A DNA stretch of 64,000 bases from UBA3941 sp002385665 (GCA_050949255.1 JBMNFJ010000015.1:62001-126000); one strand, 5' to 3'; counted from the first letter of the stretch, positions 7,763 through 16,476 are shown. Made by a program: numbers and translations. The notes: generated by a model not told the origin, from the sequence alone.

Positions 7763-9181
7763 CTACGCCTCCAGCAGGAAGGCCCGATAACCTCTCATGG
7801 TTTCATAAATATCGGCCTTGCTGGCCACCTCCCATGGGGCATGCATATTATGAAGGGCTACACCGCAGTCTATTACGTCCATACCGTATTCCGCCAGGAT
7901 ATATGCTATAGTTCCGCCACCGCCCTGGTCTACCTTCCCCAGTTCCGATGTCTGCCACATAACATCATGCTTCTCCATAATAGCCCTGAGCTGGGCTATG
8001 AATTCCGGATTGGCGTCATTGCTGCCGCTCTTTCCCCTTACCCCCGTATACTTGTTGAAGGTCATCCCTTTACCCAGGTAAGCAGTGTTTCTGGGCTCAG
8101 TGACCGAGGGATGGTTGGGATCATATGCAACGCTGACATCGCCGGACAGCATCTTTGAGTTAGCCAAACATCTGCGCAGTTTCAGCTCACTGTAATCTCC
8201 CGTCAGATTCATAATCTCGGCCATGGTATTTTCAAAGAATCTGGAAGTCATGCCGGTGGCTCCTACACTACCGATCTCCTCCTTGTCAACCATAAGGGCA
8301 ACACAGGTTTTATCCGGGTTTTCTATATCCATGAGGGCCTTAAAGGCTGTATAGGCGCATACCCTGTCATCGTGTCCGTAGCCCATAACCATGCTTCTGT
8401 CCAACCCATAGTCCCTGGCCTTCCCTGCGGGGACCACTTCCAGCTCCGCAGAGACAAAATCTTCCTCATCTATACCATACTTTTCGTTAAGGAGCCTCAG
8501 GATGTTTTTCTTAACCCTGGCCTTGTCCTCCTTATCTCCCACGGGGATGCTTCCCAGGGAGACATTTAAGTCCTCTCCCTCTATTGCCTTGGAGAGCTTT
8601 TTATCCATTTGATCCGCCGCCAGGTGGATTAACAGATCCGTTATCCCTACCACCGGATCGGCTTCGTCTTCCCCTATTACTACATCCACAAGGCTGCCGT
8701 CCTTTTTTACTACCACGCCGTGGATGGCCAGGGGCAGGGTAACCCATTGGTACTTCTTTACACCGCCATAATAGTGGGTCTTGAAAAGGGCCAGGCCCGA
8801 GTCTTCATACAGGGGATTCTGCTTTAGATCCAGCCTTGGGGAGTCCACATGGGCCCCTATAATCCTCAGCCCATTCTCCATAGGCTGACTGCCAATGACG
8901 AATAAGGCCAGGGTCTTGCCCGCATTGTTGGCATAGACCTTATCCCCGGGTTTTAAAGCTTGTTTTTCCTCAATTAAGGTAGCCAGATCCCTGTATCCCT
9001 TTTCCTCGGCCAGTCTGATAAACTCAGTTACGCATTCCCTCTCGGTCTTGCATTTGGAAATAAATTCCTTGTAGTCTTCGGAAAATGCAAAGACCTGGTC
9101 CAATTTCTCCCCGGTATATTTATCCCATACATACCCGTAGGTTTTTTCTAAATCTTCCCCTCTTTTATCCTCCATACTCAT
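7763..9181 (-). CDS. M18 family aminopeptidase (aspartyl aminopeptidase type)
   Basis: Cytosolic dizinc aminopeptidase of family M18. Metal and catalytic motifs are all present: HVDSPRLDLK (about residue 111), VDKEEIGSVGATG and YGHDDRVCA, with a closing HNMHAPWEV block that supplies the last zinc His. About 472 aa, usual for the bacterial form. I chose ATG 9181 (MSMEDKRG) because GAAGGAG ends 9 nt before it; the ATG at 9190 abuts the site. It is followed immediately by the PHP gene. The role is peptide turnover, with preference for acidic N-terminal residues in characterised relatives. Confidence 0.9.
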   Translation of the reverse strand: MSMEDKRGEDLEKTYGYVWDKYTGEKLDQVFAFSEDYKEFISKCKTERECVTEFIRLAEEKGYRDLATLIEEKQALKPGDKVYANNAGKTLALFVIGSQPMENGLRIIGAHVDSPRLDLKQNPLYEDSGLALFKTHYYGGVKKYQWVTLPLAIHGVVVKKDGSLVDVVIGEDEADPVVGITDLLIHLAADQMDKKLSKAIEGEDLNVSLGSIPVGDKEDKARVKKNILRLLNEKYGIDEEDFVSAELEVVPAGKARDYGLDRSMVMGYGHDDRVCAYTAFKALMDIENPDKTCVALMVDKEEIGSVGATGMTSRFFENTMAEIMNLTGDYSELKLRRCLANSKMLSGDVSVAYDPNHPSVTEPRNTAYLGKGMTFNKYTGVRGKSGSNDANPEFIAQLRAIMEKHDVMWQTSELGKVDQGGGGTIAYILAEYGMDVIDCGVALHNMHAPWEVASKADIYETMRGYRAFLLEA

Positions 9182-9276
9182 CAAACACATCTCCTTCTAT
9201 TTGCTTATGGAATCGATACCGCAATTATTGCTTAAACTTTTCTGAAATAATTACAGCGATTATTACGGGTCAATCC

Positions 9277-9720
9277 CTATAAGTTCCTTTCTTCTATCTC
9301 TCTAATCATATCTACCCTTCTCTGGTGCCTGCCGCCTTTAAATTCCGCCTTCAGCCAACTGTCTATGATCATCTTTGCAAGGCCAATGCCCACAACCCTG
9401 GCGCCTAAAGCCAGGATATTGGTGTCGTTATGCTCCCTGGACAACACTGCCGTGTAGCAATCGCTGCAGGCCACGGCTCGTATTCCCTTAACCTTGTTAG
9501 CCGCCAGGGATATACCCACCCCTGTACCGCAGATTAGGATGGCTTTCTCACACTCGCCCCTGGCCACGGCCTTGGCGACCGCCTCACCATAGATGGGATA
9601 GTCGGTACTCTCTTCTGAATACGTACCAAAATCCTTATAGGCTATTCCCTTTTCATCAAGATATTTTTTTATCTCCTCTTTAAAACGGAAAGCAGCATGG
9701 TCACTGCCAATAGCCAACAT
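9277..9720 (-). CDS. rpiB: Ribose-5-phosphate isomerase B
   Basis: Interconverts ribose 5-phosphate and ribulose 5-phosphate in the non-oxidative pentose phosphate pathway. Family signatures are complete: IGSDHAAF at residues 4-11, the catalytic Cys64 in ICGTGVGIS, the SREHNDTNIL block at 94-103 and GGRHQRRVD near the C-terminus. Length of 147 aa is standard. AAGGAG lies about 10 nt before the ATG. RpiB/LacAB-type enzymes can also act on allose or galactose 6-phosphate; the residues seen fit RpiB best. It is probably a monocistronic housekeeping gene. Confidence 0.93.
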   Translation of the reverse strand: MLAIGSDHAAFRFKEEIKKYLDEKGIAYKDFGTYSEESTDYPIYGEAVAKAVARGECEKAILICGTGVGISLAANKVKGIRAVACSDCYTAVLSREHNDTNILALGARVVGIGLAKMIIDSWLKAEFKGGRHQRRVDMIREIEERNL

Positions 9721-9797
9721 AAAAGCACACTCCTTGTAATTATTTTAAAACAGCCCAAACTACCAACAATCCTTATCGAGGGGCGACAAGAAACCAA

Positions 9798-10355
9798 TCA
9801 GTCCTTTATCAAGGCGGGGTGTTTCAGCTTGTCAGCCAATAGCTCCCAGGCCTTTGGACAATCTTCGAAGGTATAAAGTGGCCTGAATCCAAAATCCAGA
9901 TACATGTTGATCGCCTTCCAGCTGGTGGTCTGAGAAGTTAGATAGGCCTTCTCGTGGGATTCCTGCATCCGTTTAATAGCCCTGGCTACCAGTGGTTTTC
10001 CCAGTCCCCTGCCCTGGTGGCTGGGGCGTATTGCTATCCAGTGCAGCCTGCCGATTTCCTCACCTTTAAAATCCTTATCATACCAGCCCATGGATGTCCC
10101 TATGGGTCCGTCGTTCTTGTCACACAGGAAAAAACATCTGGTAGCCAGCTCGGACTCCAGTCCCCCAAACTCGTCCATAAATCGTTCCAGGGCCTTATCC
10201 TTGCTGGGAAATTCTCCTGCGGCGGTCTCAATATCGGCCCAGATTGACTCATCCCCAGCCTGGAAGTTGCGGAAATAATAGCCTTCCGGCAATGGTTTAT
10301 CAACATTGCTGTTCTTTAAGTCGTTGTGGATCATCCTTATACGGTAATATTTCAC
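9798..10355 (-). CDS. GNAT family N-acetyltransferase
   Basis: Acetyl-CoA-dependent acyltransferase. The GNAT acetyl-CoA loop is seen as PSHQGRGLGKPLVARAIKRM, followed by TSWKAINMYLDFGFRPLYTF, the usual strand-helix end of the fold. The acceptor is unknown. The frame is open from an ATG at 10385, but the run GGGGGGA lies 6 nt before GTG 10355, which I take as the start (VKYYRIRMIHNDL). It stands alone after rpiB. The N-terminal 40 residues do not match a known extra domain. Confidence 0.8.
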   Translation of the reverse strand: MKYYRIRMIHNDLKNSNVDKPLPEGYYFRNFQAGDESIWADIETAAGEFPSKDKALERFMDEFGGLESELATRCFFLCDKNDGPIGTSMGWYDKDFKGEEIGRLHWIAIRPSHQGRGLGKPLVARAIKRMQESHEKAYLTSQTTSWKAINMYLDFGFRPLYTFEDCPKAWELLADKLKHPALIKD

Positions 10356-10505
10356 CACAGATCCCCCCATGAAAGTTTCATTCATATTGTCTATGAATTC
10401 TCTACCCTGGATACTAACATTATACCCAGGTCTTCTAAATCATTATCATCATTTATTCCTATTGTCAACAACCCATTATTTCAAATCATTATTCCAATCT
10501 TATGG

Positions 10506-10650
10506 CAAACAGTAATACGTAGGTAATGGCTATTGATCGCTAAGTTACGTTATTATATGGGAGGATGGTTTGTATCTGCTGCTTCCAAATTACATCGGGA
10601 AGCTGCCTTAATAGAATCTACCTCCACAAATCCATCCTCCTTAATAACAT
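10506..10650. repeat. Dispersed repeat, family B copy
   Basis: Imperfect palindrome opening with GGGAGGATGGTTTGT (10559) and closing with ACAAATCCATCCTCC (about 10628-10642), enclosing GCTTCCAAATTACATCGGGAAG. Read on the minus strand it matches copies at 19727-19802 and 48985-49118, including the flank leading into CGATCAATAGCCATTACC. Size and inverted ends resemble a miniature inverted-repeat element, but no coding parent is visible. Confidence 0.7.
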
Positions 10651-10704
10651 TACTAATATATCAACTTGTATAGCATATAGCTAACTGAGATAGTGCTTGT
10701 AATG

Positions 10705-10920
10705 GAAATTGGCTATTGATAAGCGAATGACTTCATTGATTTGGGTAAGAAAACTTGGCTTATGGAATGCAGAAAAGCCGTAGCTTTAAGCAGGACGCTT
10801 AAAGCAGCTTCCTTCCGGCAGGACGCCGGATTGGAAGCGGTAGGCTTTTCAAATGGAATAAGCCTTAGTTTTCTCCAAATCGATGTCGGAAGGAGCGATC
10901 AATAGCTATTGCCATAACAT
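10705..10920. repeat. Dispersed repeat, full family A copy
   Basis: The longest copy of family A. Its ends are inverted relative to each other (GGCTATTGATAAGCG at the left, CGATCAATAGCTATTGCC at the right). Inside are two small hairpins with the same AGGAC loop: GCTTTAAGC / GCTTAAAGC (10783-10805) and TCCGGC / GCCGGA (about 10813-10830). The outer arms AAAACTTGGCTTATGG and GGAATAAGCCTTAGTTTT also pair in part, so the whole unit can fold as a branched structure. No open reading frame fits it. Confidence 0.75.
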
Positions 10921-10982
10921 AGTTAAGCAATAAGCTAATACACCAGCATAAAATTGCCTTATTCTATTGAACCGTTCAACTG

Positions 10983-12488
10983 TTATTCAGCTGCCGGCCT
11001 TTTCTTTGCCTTATCTGCAGCTCCGGCATTTTCGGTAGCTGCCTGGCGATCCTGTGCCATCTCTTCAACGGTCTTGGTCTTGAGCCTGGCGGCACCCTTG
11101 TAGCCTTCCCTGGTTGGGATCAGATTGCCTTTGGCCAGCCTTTCCTTAGCTTTTGCTATAGCCTCTCCATATTGGGGCAGCCACTGTTCCTGGGCTACCA
11201 GCATCTCATCCACCATTTGCCAAATCTCCGGAGGATTGCATACAGCCCCGACCAAGGGATCCATCATCATGGCCTGGCGCAACAGGGTGTCATCGGCATG
11301 GACTGCTGCTTCCACAGCCAGCCTTTGTACCGATATGCTGGCATTGCATATGGCAGCGCATCCCAGGGGCAGGTCCCCTATCTTTGGAATACTGATTCCG
11401 TTATAGTCTACATACCCCGGCACTTCAACGATGGCATCATCGGGCAGGTTGGTTATGGTTCCGTTGTTTACCACATTAAAATGCCCTCTATAGACTCGCC
11501 CTGTTTCCAGCCCCTCTACTATATAGGAGCCATGTTCGCCGCTTCTGTCATTGGGATCAAATTTGCGGGGCTCTTCCTTTAACCAGTTGGGAAAATCGGT
11601 CTCAAACCAATTGCGCCCTTCGGTACAAACCCTCAGATATCCTCCGGTTTCCCCGTTTATCCAGGTGCCCAAATCAATCCAGTCCATGATCTCGTCGGGA
11701 CGTTTCCTGTACCAGGGCAGGTATTCGCTCAGATGGCCGTTGGATTCCGTGCTGTAGTAGCCAAAACGCCGCAGTATATCTATGCGCACCTTTTCGGTTT
11801 TGCTGTAAACGGGATGCTCCTCGAAGGCCTTTAAAAGCTTACCCGTCATGTCCTCTCCCTTATGCTTTACCTGTATATACCATGTTTGATGGTTGATACC
11901 GGCGCAGATAATATCCACCTCGTCCTGCTCCAGTCCAAGAACCTCTGCGATTTGCTGGTGTCCGCCCTGAACACCGTGACACAGCCCGATGGTATTTACT
12001 CCGCCATACTTGTTGCATGCCCAGGTGATCATGGCATTGGGATTTGCATAGTTAAGAAGCAGGCAGCCGGGCTCTGCAACCTCCCTGATATCCTTGCAAA
12101 ACTCCAACATAACCGGGATACCCCGCTGACCGTACATGATACCACCTGCACACAGGGTATCGCCTACACATTGGTCCACACCATATTTAAGGGGTATATC
12201 CACATCCAACTGAAAGGCTTCAAGGCCACCTATCCGAACTACGTTGAATACATACCTGGCATCCCTTAGCGCCTCCCGGCGATCGGTAGTGGCCATGATC
12301 TTGATGTCAAGGCCATTGGCGTCGATATCCCTTTGGCAGAGCTGGGTGACCATGGACAGATTGCGTTCGTTTATATCCGTAAATGCCACCTCAATATTGT
12401 GGAACTCCGGCACCGAAAGCAGATCCTTTAAAAGTCCCCTGGTAAACCCTATACTTCCGGCCCCAATAAATGCAACTTTAAAAGACAT
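10983..12488 (-). CDS. Glycoside hydrolase family 4 (alpha-glucosidase/galactosidase type)
   Basis: NAD- and Mn-dependent GH4 enzyme, which cleaves glycosides by an oxidation-elimination route. Visible are the N-terminal NAD loop FIGAGSIGFTRG (about residues 6-17), NYANPNAM, the metal-binding GLCHGVQGG with Cys and His, and GINHQTW. The sequence resembles the alpha-galactosidase/alpha-glucosidase (MelA-like) branch, which acts on unphosphorylated sugars. I chose ATG 12488 after GGGAGG. At 501 aa it is longer than usual because of an Ala/Lys-rich tail of about 35 residues at the C-terminus. It is flanked by repeats and is monocistronic. Confidence 0.88.
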   Translation of the reverse strand: MSFKVAFIGAGSIGFTRGLLKDLLSVPEFHNIEVAFTDINERNLSMVTQLCQRDIDANGLDIKIMATTDRREALRDARYVFNVVRIGGLEAFQLDVDIPLKYGVDQCVGDTLCAGGIMYGQRGIPVMLEFCKDIREVAEPGCLLLNYANPNAMITWACNKYGGVNTIGLCHGVQGGHQQIAEVLGLEQDEVDIICAGINHQTWYIQVKHKGEDMTGKLLKAFEEHPVYSKTEKVRIDILRRFGYYSTESNGHLSEYLPWYRKRPDEIMDWIDLGTWINGETGGYLRVCTEGRNWFETDFPNWLKEEPRKFDPNDRSGEHGSYIVEGLETGRVYRGHFNVVNNGTITNLPDDAIVEVPGYVDYNGISIPKIGDLPLGCAAICNASISVQRLAVEAAVHADDTLLRQAMMMDPLVGAVCNPPEIWQMVDEMLVAQEQWLPQYGEAIAKAKERLAKGNLIPTREGYKGAARLKTKTVEEMAQDRQAATENAGAADKAKKRPAAE

Positions 12489-12713
12489 GTAAGTATACCT
12501 CCCTATTAAATGAATAATGTTAAACCCCAAATAATAAGCTATATTGCTCTTTAATCGCTTAATTGAAGATCTTTGGATCTTGAGCAGGCAGTCCCATAAA
12601 ATCCTGACAAAAAGCAGTATTGCAATCCACAGCCCTATGGTTTAAACTATCATGGTAATTAATTTTTCTTTATGGTAGCCATGGATGATCATGACAAAAA
12701 AGGGGATATGCCC

Positions 12714-12899
12714 ATGCATATAGAATGTTTCAAATGCAAAGCCCTCTTTGATGAGGAGACAAATACCCGCTGCCCCAGATGTCAGACCCCTGCTGATGAA
12801 ATTATGCCCGGATGCGGTGGCTGCGGGGGTTGTGGCAATGAAAGGGCTTGTGGAGGCTGCTTAGGTTGCGGTATTCATGCCCACTTAGTAAACCAATAG
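12714..12899 (+). CDS. Small CxxC-rich protein (putative zinc ribbon)
   Basis: 61-residue protein with ten cysteines, every one in a CxxC spacing. C5/C8 and C20/C23 look like a zinc ribbon; C34, C37, C40 and C46, C49, C52 lie in a glycine-rich tail. There is no membrane segment. AAAAAGGGG lies 8 nt before ATG 12714; in-frame ATGs at 12672, 12681 and 12708 lack a well-placed site. It stands alone, ends just before a strong terminator, and I do not recognise a named family. Zinc or iron-sulfur binding is inferred from the cysteine pattern only. Confidence 0.6.
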   Translation: MHIECFKCKALFDEETNTRCPRCQTPADEIMPGCGGCGGCGNERACGGCLGCGIHAHLVNQ

Positions 12900-12916
12900 G
12901 ATGGATATTAATTTTT

Positions 12917-12951
12917 AAAAAGCAGAGTCGACAATAGACTCTGCTTTTTTT
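12917..12951 (+). terminator. Rho-independent terminator
   Basis: Stem AAAAGCAGAGTC / GACTCTGCTTTT with a short loop and a run of seven Ts at 12945-12951. It ends the CxxC gene and, being A-rich on the other arm, can also serve the convergent VOC-family gene. Confidence 0.9.
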
Positions 12952-12991
12952 ACATCTATCGGACATCTTGAGATATTGATTTGGCTATCTC

Positions 12992-13363
12992 TTATCGTTT
13001 CTCCGGAACGATCTCTATCCAGTATCCATCGGGATCCTCGATAAAGTATATGCCCATATCCTTGTTTTCAAAGCATATGCAGCCCATCTCCTTGTGGTGC
13101 TGGTAGGCTGCGTCCATGTCGTCAACTACCAGGGCCAGATGGATTTCATTATCAGATAGGTCGTAGGGCTCTTTCCTGTCCCTCAGATATGTAAGTTCCA
13201 CTTGATGGCCCGTGACTCCATCACCCATAAACACCAGGATGAAGCTGCCGTCTTCAGCCTCAACCCGCCTTACCTCTTCAAGTCCCAAGGCCTCTTTGTA
13301 GAACTGGACGCTTTTATCCATGTCCATGACGTTAAAGTTGGTGTGCGCAATCTTAAACTTCAT
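12992..13363 (-). CDS. gloA: VOC-family enzyme, glyoxalase I (lactoylglutathione lyase) type
   Basis: 123-residue vicinal-oxygen-chelate protein with two beta-alpha-beta-beta-beta modules. The metal ligands expected of glyoxalase I are in place: His7 in IAHTNFNV, a Glu in QVELTYL (about 56), a His in EIHLAL (about 74) and a Glu in YWIEIVP (about 118). The DPDGYWIEI ending is typical. The likely role is methylglyoxal detoxification with a thiol; since clostridia often lack glutathione the true thiol is uncertain. The gene lies 58 bp downstream of the MBL-fold gene on the same strand and may be co-transcribed. Confidence 0.8.
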   Translation of the reverse strand: MKFKIAHTNFNVMDMDKSVQFYKEALGLEEVRRVEAEDGSFILVFMGDGVTGHQVELTYLRDRKEPYDLSDNEIHLALVVDDMDAAYQHHKEMGCICFENKDMGIYFIEDPDGYWIEIVPEKR

Positions 13364-13421
13364 TTCCTTTGTCCCCTTTCTCTTTGTCCCTATTTATAAT
13401 TCCTACTCGCCCATATGGCTT

Positions 13422-14165
13422 TTAGAATATGATCTCCTGCCCCCTGTGGGTTAACTCTACCACTCTTGTTTTATCCAATGCCTTGACTCTTTGAGCAAAT
13501 GCACTGGTTATACCATACTCTTCCCCAAAATGCATGGGGATAAAGACCTTAGGTTTAAATCTTTTTATAAAATACTCCCCACCCATATAATAATACTCCT
13601 TAAGCCTGGGGTCAACCGGAAAGAAGGCAATGTCAACGGACATGTCCCCCATCCTGTCCAGCTCCCTTAAAAAGCTGCCCTTGTCCTCCTTCAACTCCTG
13701 AAGGGTTGATTCATAATACCAATACCAGCAATTAAGGTCTCCGGCATGAAAGATCCTGAGGCCGTCTATTGTAACCAGGAAGGAAACCCCCAGGTCTGTG
13801 GAATCATAGGTTTTGACGGTAATGCCGTCACCTGTGTATTCCTCGTAGGGAGCCATGCTCTGGTACCTCAGGCTTCCTGAAGGTGTTTCCACTTCAAAGC
13901 TTAAGAAGTAGTGGATATCCTCATTTATCTCCTTCCAATCATAGATAACCGGGTTGTAATGATCGTGATGGCTGTGGGATACAAAGACGTATACTTTCCG
14001 GGCATCCCTCAGATCCTTAGGGGATATGGTTCCCTCCCTAAGCCCTCTGGCCCCCGATTCGGACTGGTCGGAATAATAATCGAAGATCAGCAGGTTACCC
14101 TTATACTTAAGGGCAAATCCACTGTGGTACAGGTAATATATCCTTGCCAGATTATCGTCCAACAT
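13422..14165 (-). CDS. MBL-fold metallo-hydrolase
   Basis: Metallo-beta-lactamase-fold hydrolase of 247 residues. The zinc motif is SHSHHDHYN (HxHxDH) near residue 75; a second ligand region is FHAGDLNCWYW and a late IPMHFGEEYG supplies the last His. The N-terminal YLYHSGFALKYKGNLLIFDY is typical of the YycJ/UlaG-like L-ascorbate-6-phosphate-lactonase-like set of MBL proteins. The substrate is unknown. There is no signal peptide, so it is cytosolic. Probably the first gene of a pair with the VOC enzyme. Confidence 0.85.
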   Translation of the reverse strand: MLDDNLARIYYLYHSGFALKYKGNLLIFDYYSDQSESGARGLREGTISPKDLRDARKVYVFVSHSHHDHYNPVIYDWKEINEDIHYFLSFEVETPSGSLRYQSMAPYEEYTGDGITVKTYDSTDLGVSFLVTIDGLRIFHAGDLNCWYWYYESTLQELKEDKGSFLRELDRMGDMSVDIAFFPVDPRLKEYYYMGGEYFIKRFKPKVFIPMHFGEEYGITSAFAQRVKALDKTRVVELTHRGQEIIF

Positions 14166-14523
14166 CTATCACTCCCCTATTTAAATATCTGAATCAATAG
14201 TTATGGCTGACCAAACACAATTTGTCCAACTAAGACAAGGGATTGGTTTAATAATATATAACACCCAACCGGTCCTTAAAACCACAATAAGATTATATAT
14301 TGGAGCTTAACCAAATGCATACATCCTATTCCAGTATCACCATTCGAATCTGAAGAGGACTTACTACATCTTTCACTATAGATAAAAGAGTACAAAATAT
14401 CAAAATATAATAATATAATCAACATGCTTTTTTTGATAGAGTGTAATTAGTATTGGATTATTCCAGCATGTATTGACTATTTTATCTGAAATAAAATTAC
14501 ACTCTGTCCAAGGAGGAATAGGT
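14166..14523. other. AT-rich intergenic region between divergent genes
   Basis: About 360 bp with no gene. The right part carries runs of TATAATAATATAAT (about 14405-14420), the box pair TTGATA (14433-14438) and GATTAT (14456-14461) 17 bp apart, which could be a weak promoter, and the inverted repeat described at 14438-14505. I see no known riboswitch. Confidence 0.5.
14438..14505 (+). promoter_or_regulatory. Separated inverted repeat before methyltransferase gene
   Basis: AGAGTGTAATT (14438-14448) and its exact complement AATTACACTCT (14495-14505) lie 46 bp apart, the second arm ending just before the AAGGAGGA ribosome binding site of the downstream gene. This could be a pair of operator half-sites or the base of an RNA hairpin masking the start. 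Confidence 0.45.
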
Positions 14524-15561
14524 ATGAATTCATTAGAAAGAGTATCCCTGATTCTCCAACACAAGGAAGCCGACCATGTGCCGGTCTATCCCCTGATCAA
14601 TAGCATATCCCGGAACTACACCGGTATAGACTACGCCACCTGGTGTCAGGATACCAATCTGTGCGCCGAGTCCATAATCAGGGCCACCGACGATCTGGGA
14701 GTGGACGTCATCTGTTCATTGGTGGACCTGTCCGTAGAGGCGGCAGATTTTGGCCAGCCCATAGAATACCCCAAAAATGAAGCGGCCCGTCCTGTCCACA
14801 ACGAGAGAATAATTAAATCCATTGAAGAGTATAAAAATGTTGAGCCGGTCAATCCCAGGAAAACCCATAGGATGAGCGAGCATATCCGCCTATGCGATAT
14901 CCTGATGAAGGCCAGAGGTAAGGAGAAACCGGTGGTCGCCTTTGTCTTCGGGCCCCTGGGGGTTGTCAGCATGATGAGGGGTCAGCAGGAGATGTTTATG
15001 GACGTCCTGGACGACCCGGAATCCGTACACCTAGCCCTGGAGGCGGTTACCCAGACCCTTATGGAATATTGCACCGCCCTTATGGAAACCGGAGTCCATG
15101 CCATTATGTTCGATACCCTGTATGCCTCCCAATCCATTATGAGCAAGGGGATGTGGGATGCCCTGGAAGGCCCCTATATGGAACGCCTGGCCAACCATGT
15201 CCATGACAACGGCTGTATGGTCATGATCCACAACTGCGGGACCGGCATCTATTTTGATGTGCAGATTAAGAGGATGAGGCCTCAGGCAATCTCATTCCTG
15301 CACATTCCGGATGATTGCAGCTCCTTTGCGGAAACCAAGGAGAAGTACGGGTCACAGACCACCCTCATTGGCCATTTACCCCCAAGCATGATTCTCACCG
15401 CCACAGCCCAAGAGATAGAAGAGGAATGCAAGAAAGAGATAGACACCCTGAAAAAGGATGGCGGGTTCATACTGGCTACGGGATGTGAATACCCGGCCAA
15501 TGCCAGTGTAGACTATGCCAGGCTTATGGTAAAAACAGCTCAAACCTACGGAAGGTATTAA
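14524..15561 (+). CDS. Uroporphyrinogen decarboxylase-like (MtaA/CmuA type) methyltransferase
   Basis: TIM-barrel member of the UroD/MtaA family. The zinc triad of cobalamin methyltransferases is visible: His236 and Cys238 in IHNCGTG and Cys321 in ATGCEYPAN. True uroporphyrinogen decarboxylases lack this triad, so it is more likely to move methyl groups between a corrinoid protein and a thiol cofactor or substrate. The 345-aa length fits. AAGGAGGAATAGGT sets the ATG at 14524; an upstream frame from 14473 has no site. The convergent neighbour is a stand-alone MetH activation-domain protein, which supports a corrinoid role. No corrinoid-binding protein is adjacent. Confidence 0.82.
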   Translation: MNSLERVSLILQHKEADHVPVYPLINSISRNYTGIDYATWCQDTNLCAESIIRATDDLGVDVICSLVDLSVEAADFGQPIEYPKNEAARPVHNERIIKSIEEYKNVEPVNPRKTHRMSEHIRLCDILMKARGKEKPVVAFVFGPLGVVSMMRGQQEMFMDVLDDPESVHLALEAVTQTLMEYCTALMETGVHAIMFDTLYASQSIMSKGMWDALEGPYMERLANHVHDNGCMVMIHNCGTGIYFDVQIKRMRPQAISFLHIPDDCSSFAETKEKYGSQTTLIGHLPPSMILTATAQEIEEECKKEIDTLKKDGGFILATGCEYPANASVDYARLMVKTAQTYGRY

Positions 15562-15572
15562 AAAGCTGAACC

Positions 15573-15602
15573 AAGGGGCGATACGATATCGCCCCTTTTC
15601 CT
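15573..15602 (+). terminator. Rho-independent terminator
   Basis: Perfect stem GGGGCGATA / TATCGCCCC with a CGA loop and a T-rich tail, 13 bp after the methyltransferase stop. The AAGG on the left lets it act for the convergent gene too. Confidence 0.92.
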
Positions 15603-15652
15603 TTTACCGCTATTTTTTGCTTTATCACATGTGGGTTTCTATCTTAAATATC

Positions 15653-16345
15653 CTATCTTTCACTCTCCAGCTTCCAGGTCTCATATAGATGAGGATCAAA
15701 GGGCGCCCTGCGTTTCTCACAGTTCTCCCTGGGGCAGAGCTGGCAGTTAATAAACTCCTTGTCAGATGAAAACCGGATGCCTGATATGGATTTCATAGGA
15801 AGCATTAAAAAGCTGTCGGTGAGCTCCACACCAACCTTTTCAAATGGATCCCCCAGGAGGGTAAAGAGCTGCCTTTGCTGACTTATGGGCCAATCCTCCA
15901 GGGAACCGGGATTCATATTGGATACGGAGTCCAGCCCGTAATTGGACTTCAGATGGTTCTGAAATGCGAGTATGGCCTCTTCCAGGACCGCCTCCATTAT
16001 CTTGTCCATCCAATACTGCTCCAGTATATCCTCCAGTGACTTTGCCCAGTCATACAATTCCCGGCCGCAGGTACAGATATAGGGGTATACCCTGTCCAAG
16101 GAGTCCAGGTTTGCCCTCAGAAGCCGGCTGCTGAACTTCACCCCATCTATCACTACATAATCCTGGCCTTTTTCTTCGATTTTCGCTTCTTTGTACAATA
16201 CCTTGGGTTTTCCGATTTCCTCGGCAACCTTAATCAGTCTAAGTAAATCCTCTATATCTTCACTTTCCTCATCCATATGGAGCTTTTCCAGAATGCGGTT
16301 TAAATCCAGTTTAAAATCTATGGAATCTAAGATAATGGTATCCAT
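15653..16345 (-). CDS. Stand-alone MetH activation-domain-like protein
   Basis: 230-residue protein matching the C-terminal cobalamin-reactivation domain of methionine synthase as found free-standing in anaerobes. Recognisable are NPGSLEDWPISQQRQLF, LTDSFLMLPMKSISG and the terminal cysteine motif CQLCPRENCEKRRAPF, which could bind an iron-sulfur cluster or zinc. In full-length MetH this region binds S-adenosylmethionine and helps reductively remethylate cob(II)alamin. The N-terminal 90 residues include an acidic helix. ATG 16345 follows GAAAGGGG; the frame is open to 16402. It faces the UroD/MtaA-like gene, suggesting a shared methyl-transfer role. Confidence 0.75.
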   Translation of the reverse strand: MDTIILDSIDFKLDLNRILEKLHMDEESEDIEDLLRLIKVAEEIGKPKVLYKEAKIEEKGQDYVVIDGVKFSSRLLRANLDSLDRVYPYICTCGRELYDWAKSLEDILEQYWMDKIMEAVLEEAILAFQNHLKSNYGLDSVSNMNPGSLEDWPISQQRQLFTLLGDPFEKVGVELTDSFLMLPMKSISGIRFSSDKEFINCQLCPRENCEKRRAPFDPHLYETWKLESER

Positions 16346-16377
16346 GATGATAACCCCTTTCATATCTGGGAAATAAC

Positions 16378-16404
16378 ATGTGGGCCGGCAAGGCCAGCCC
16401 ACAT
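16378..16404 (-). terminator. Hairpin downstream of beta-galactosidase gene
   Basis: Stem ATGTGGGC / GCCCACAT around CGGCAAGGCCA, between the beta-galactosidase stop and the activation-domain gene. There is no clear T-run, so it is only a possible terminator or RNA-stabilising hairpin. Confidence 0.4.
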
Positions 16405-16476
16405 ATCAATGCCGATGATCAGTACCTCTTGATCTTATCATATACAACCCGTCAATGGAAGTGCAGAAAAGCTTCC

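Noticed and set aside
14524..15561. Heme-pathway uroporphyrinogen decarboxylase
   Set aside because: The His-x-Cys and Cys zinc triad and the lack of other heme genes point to the methyltransferase branch of the family.
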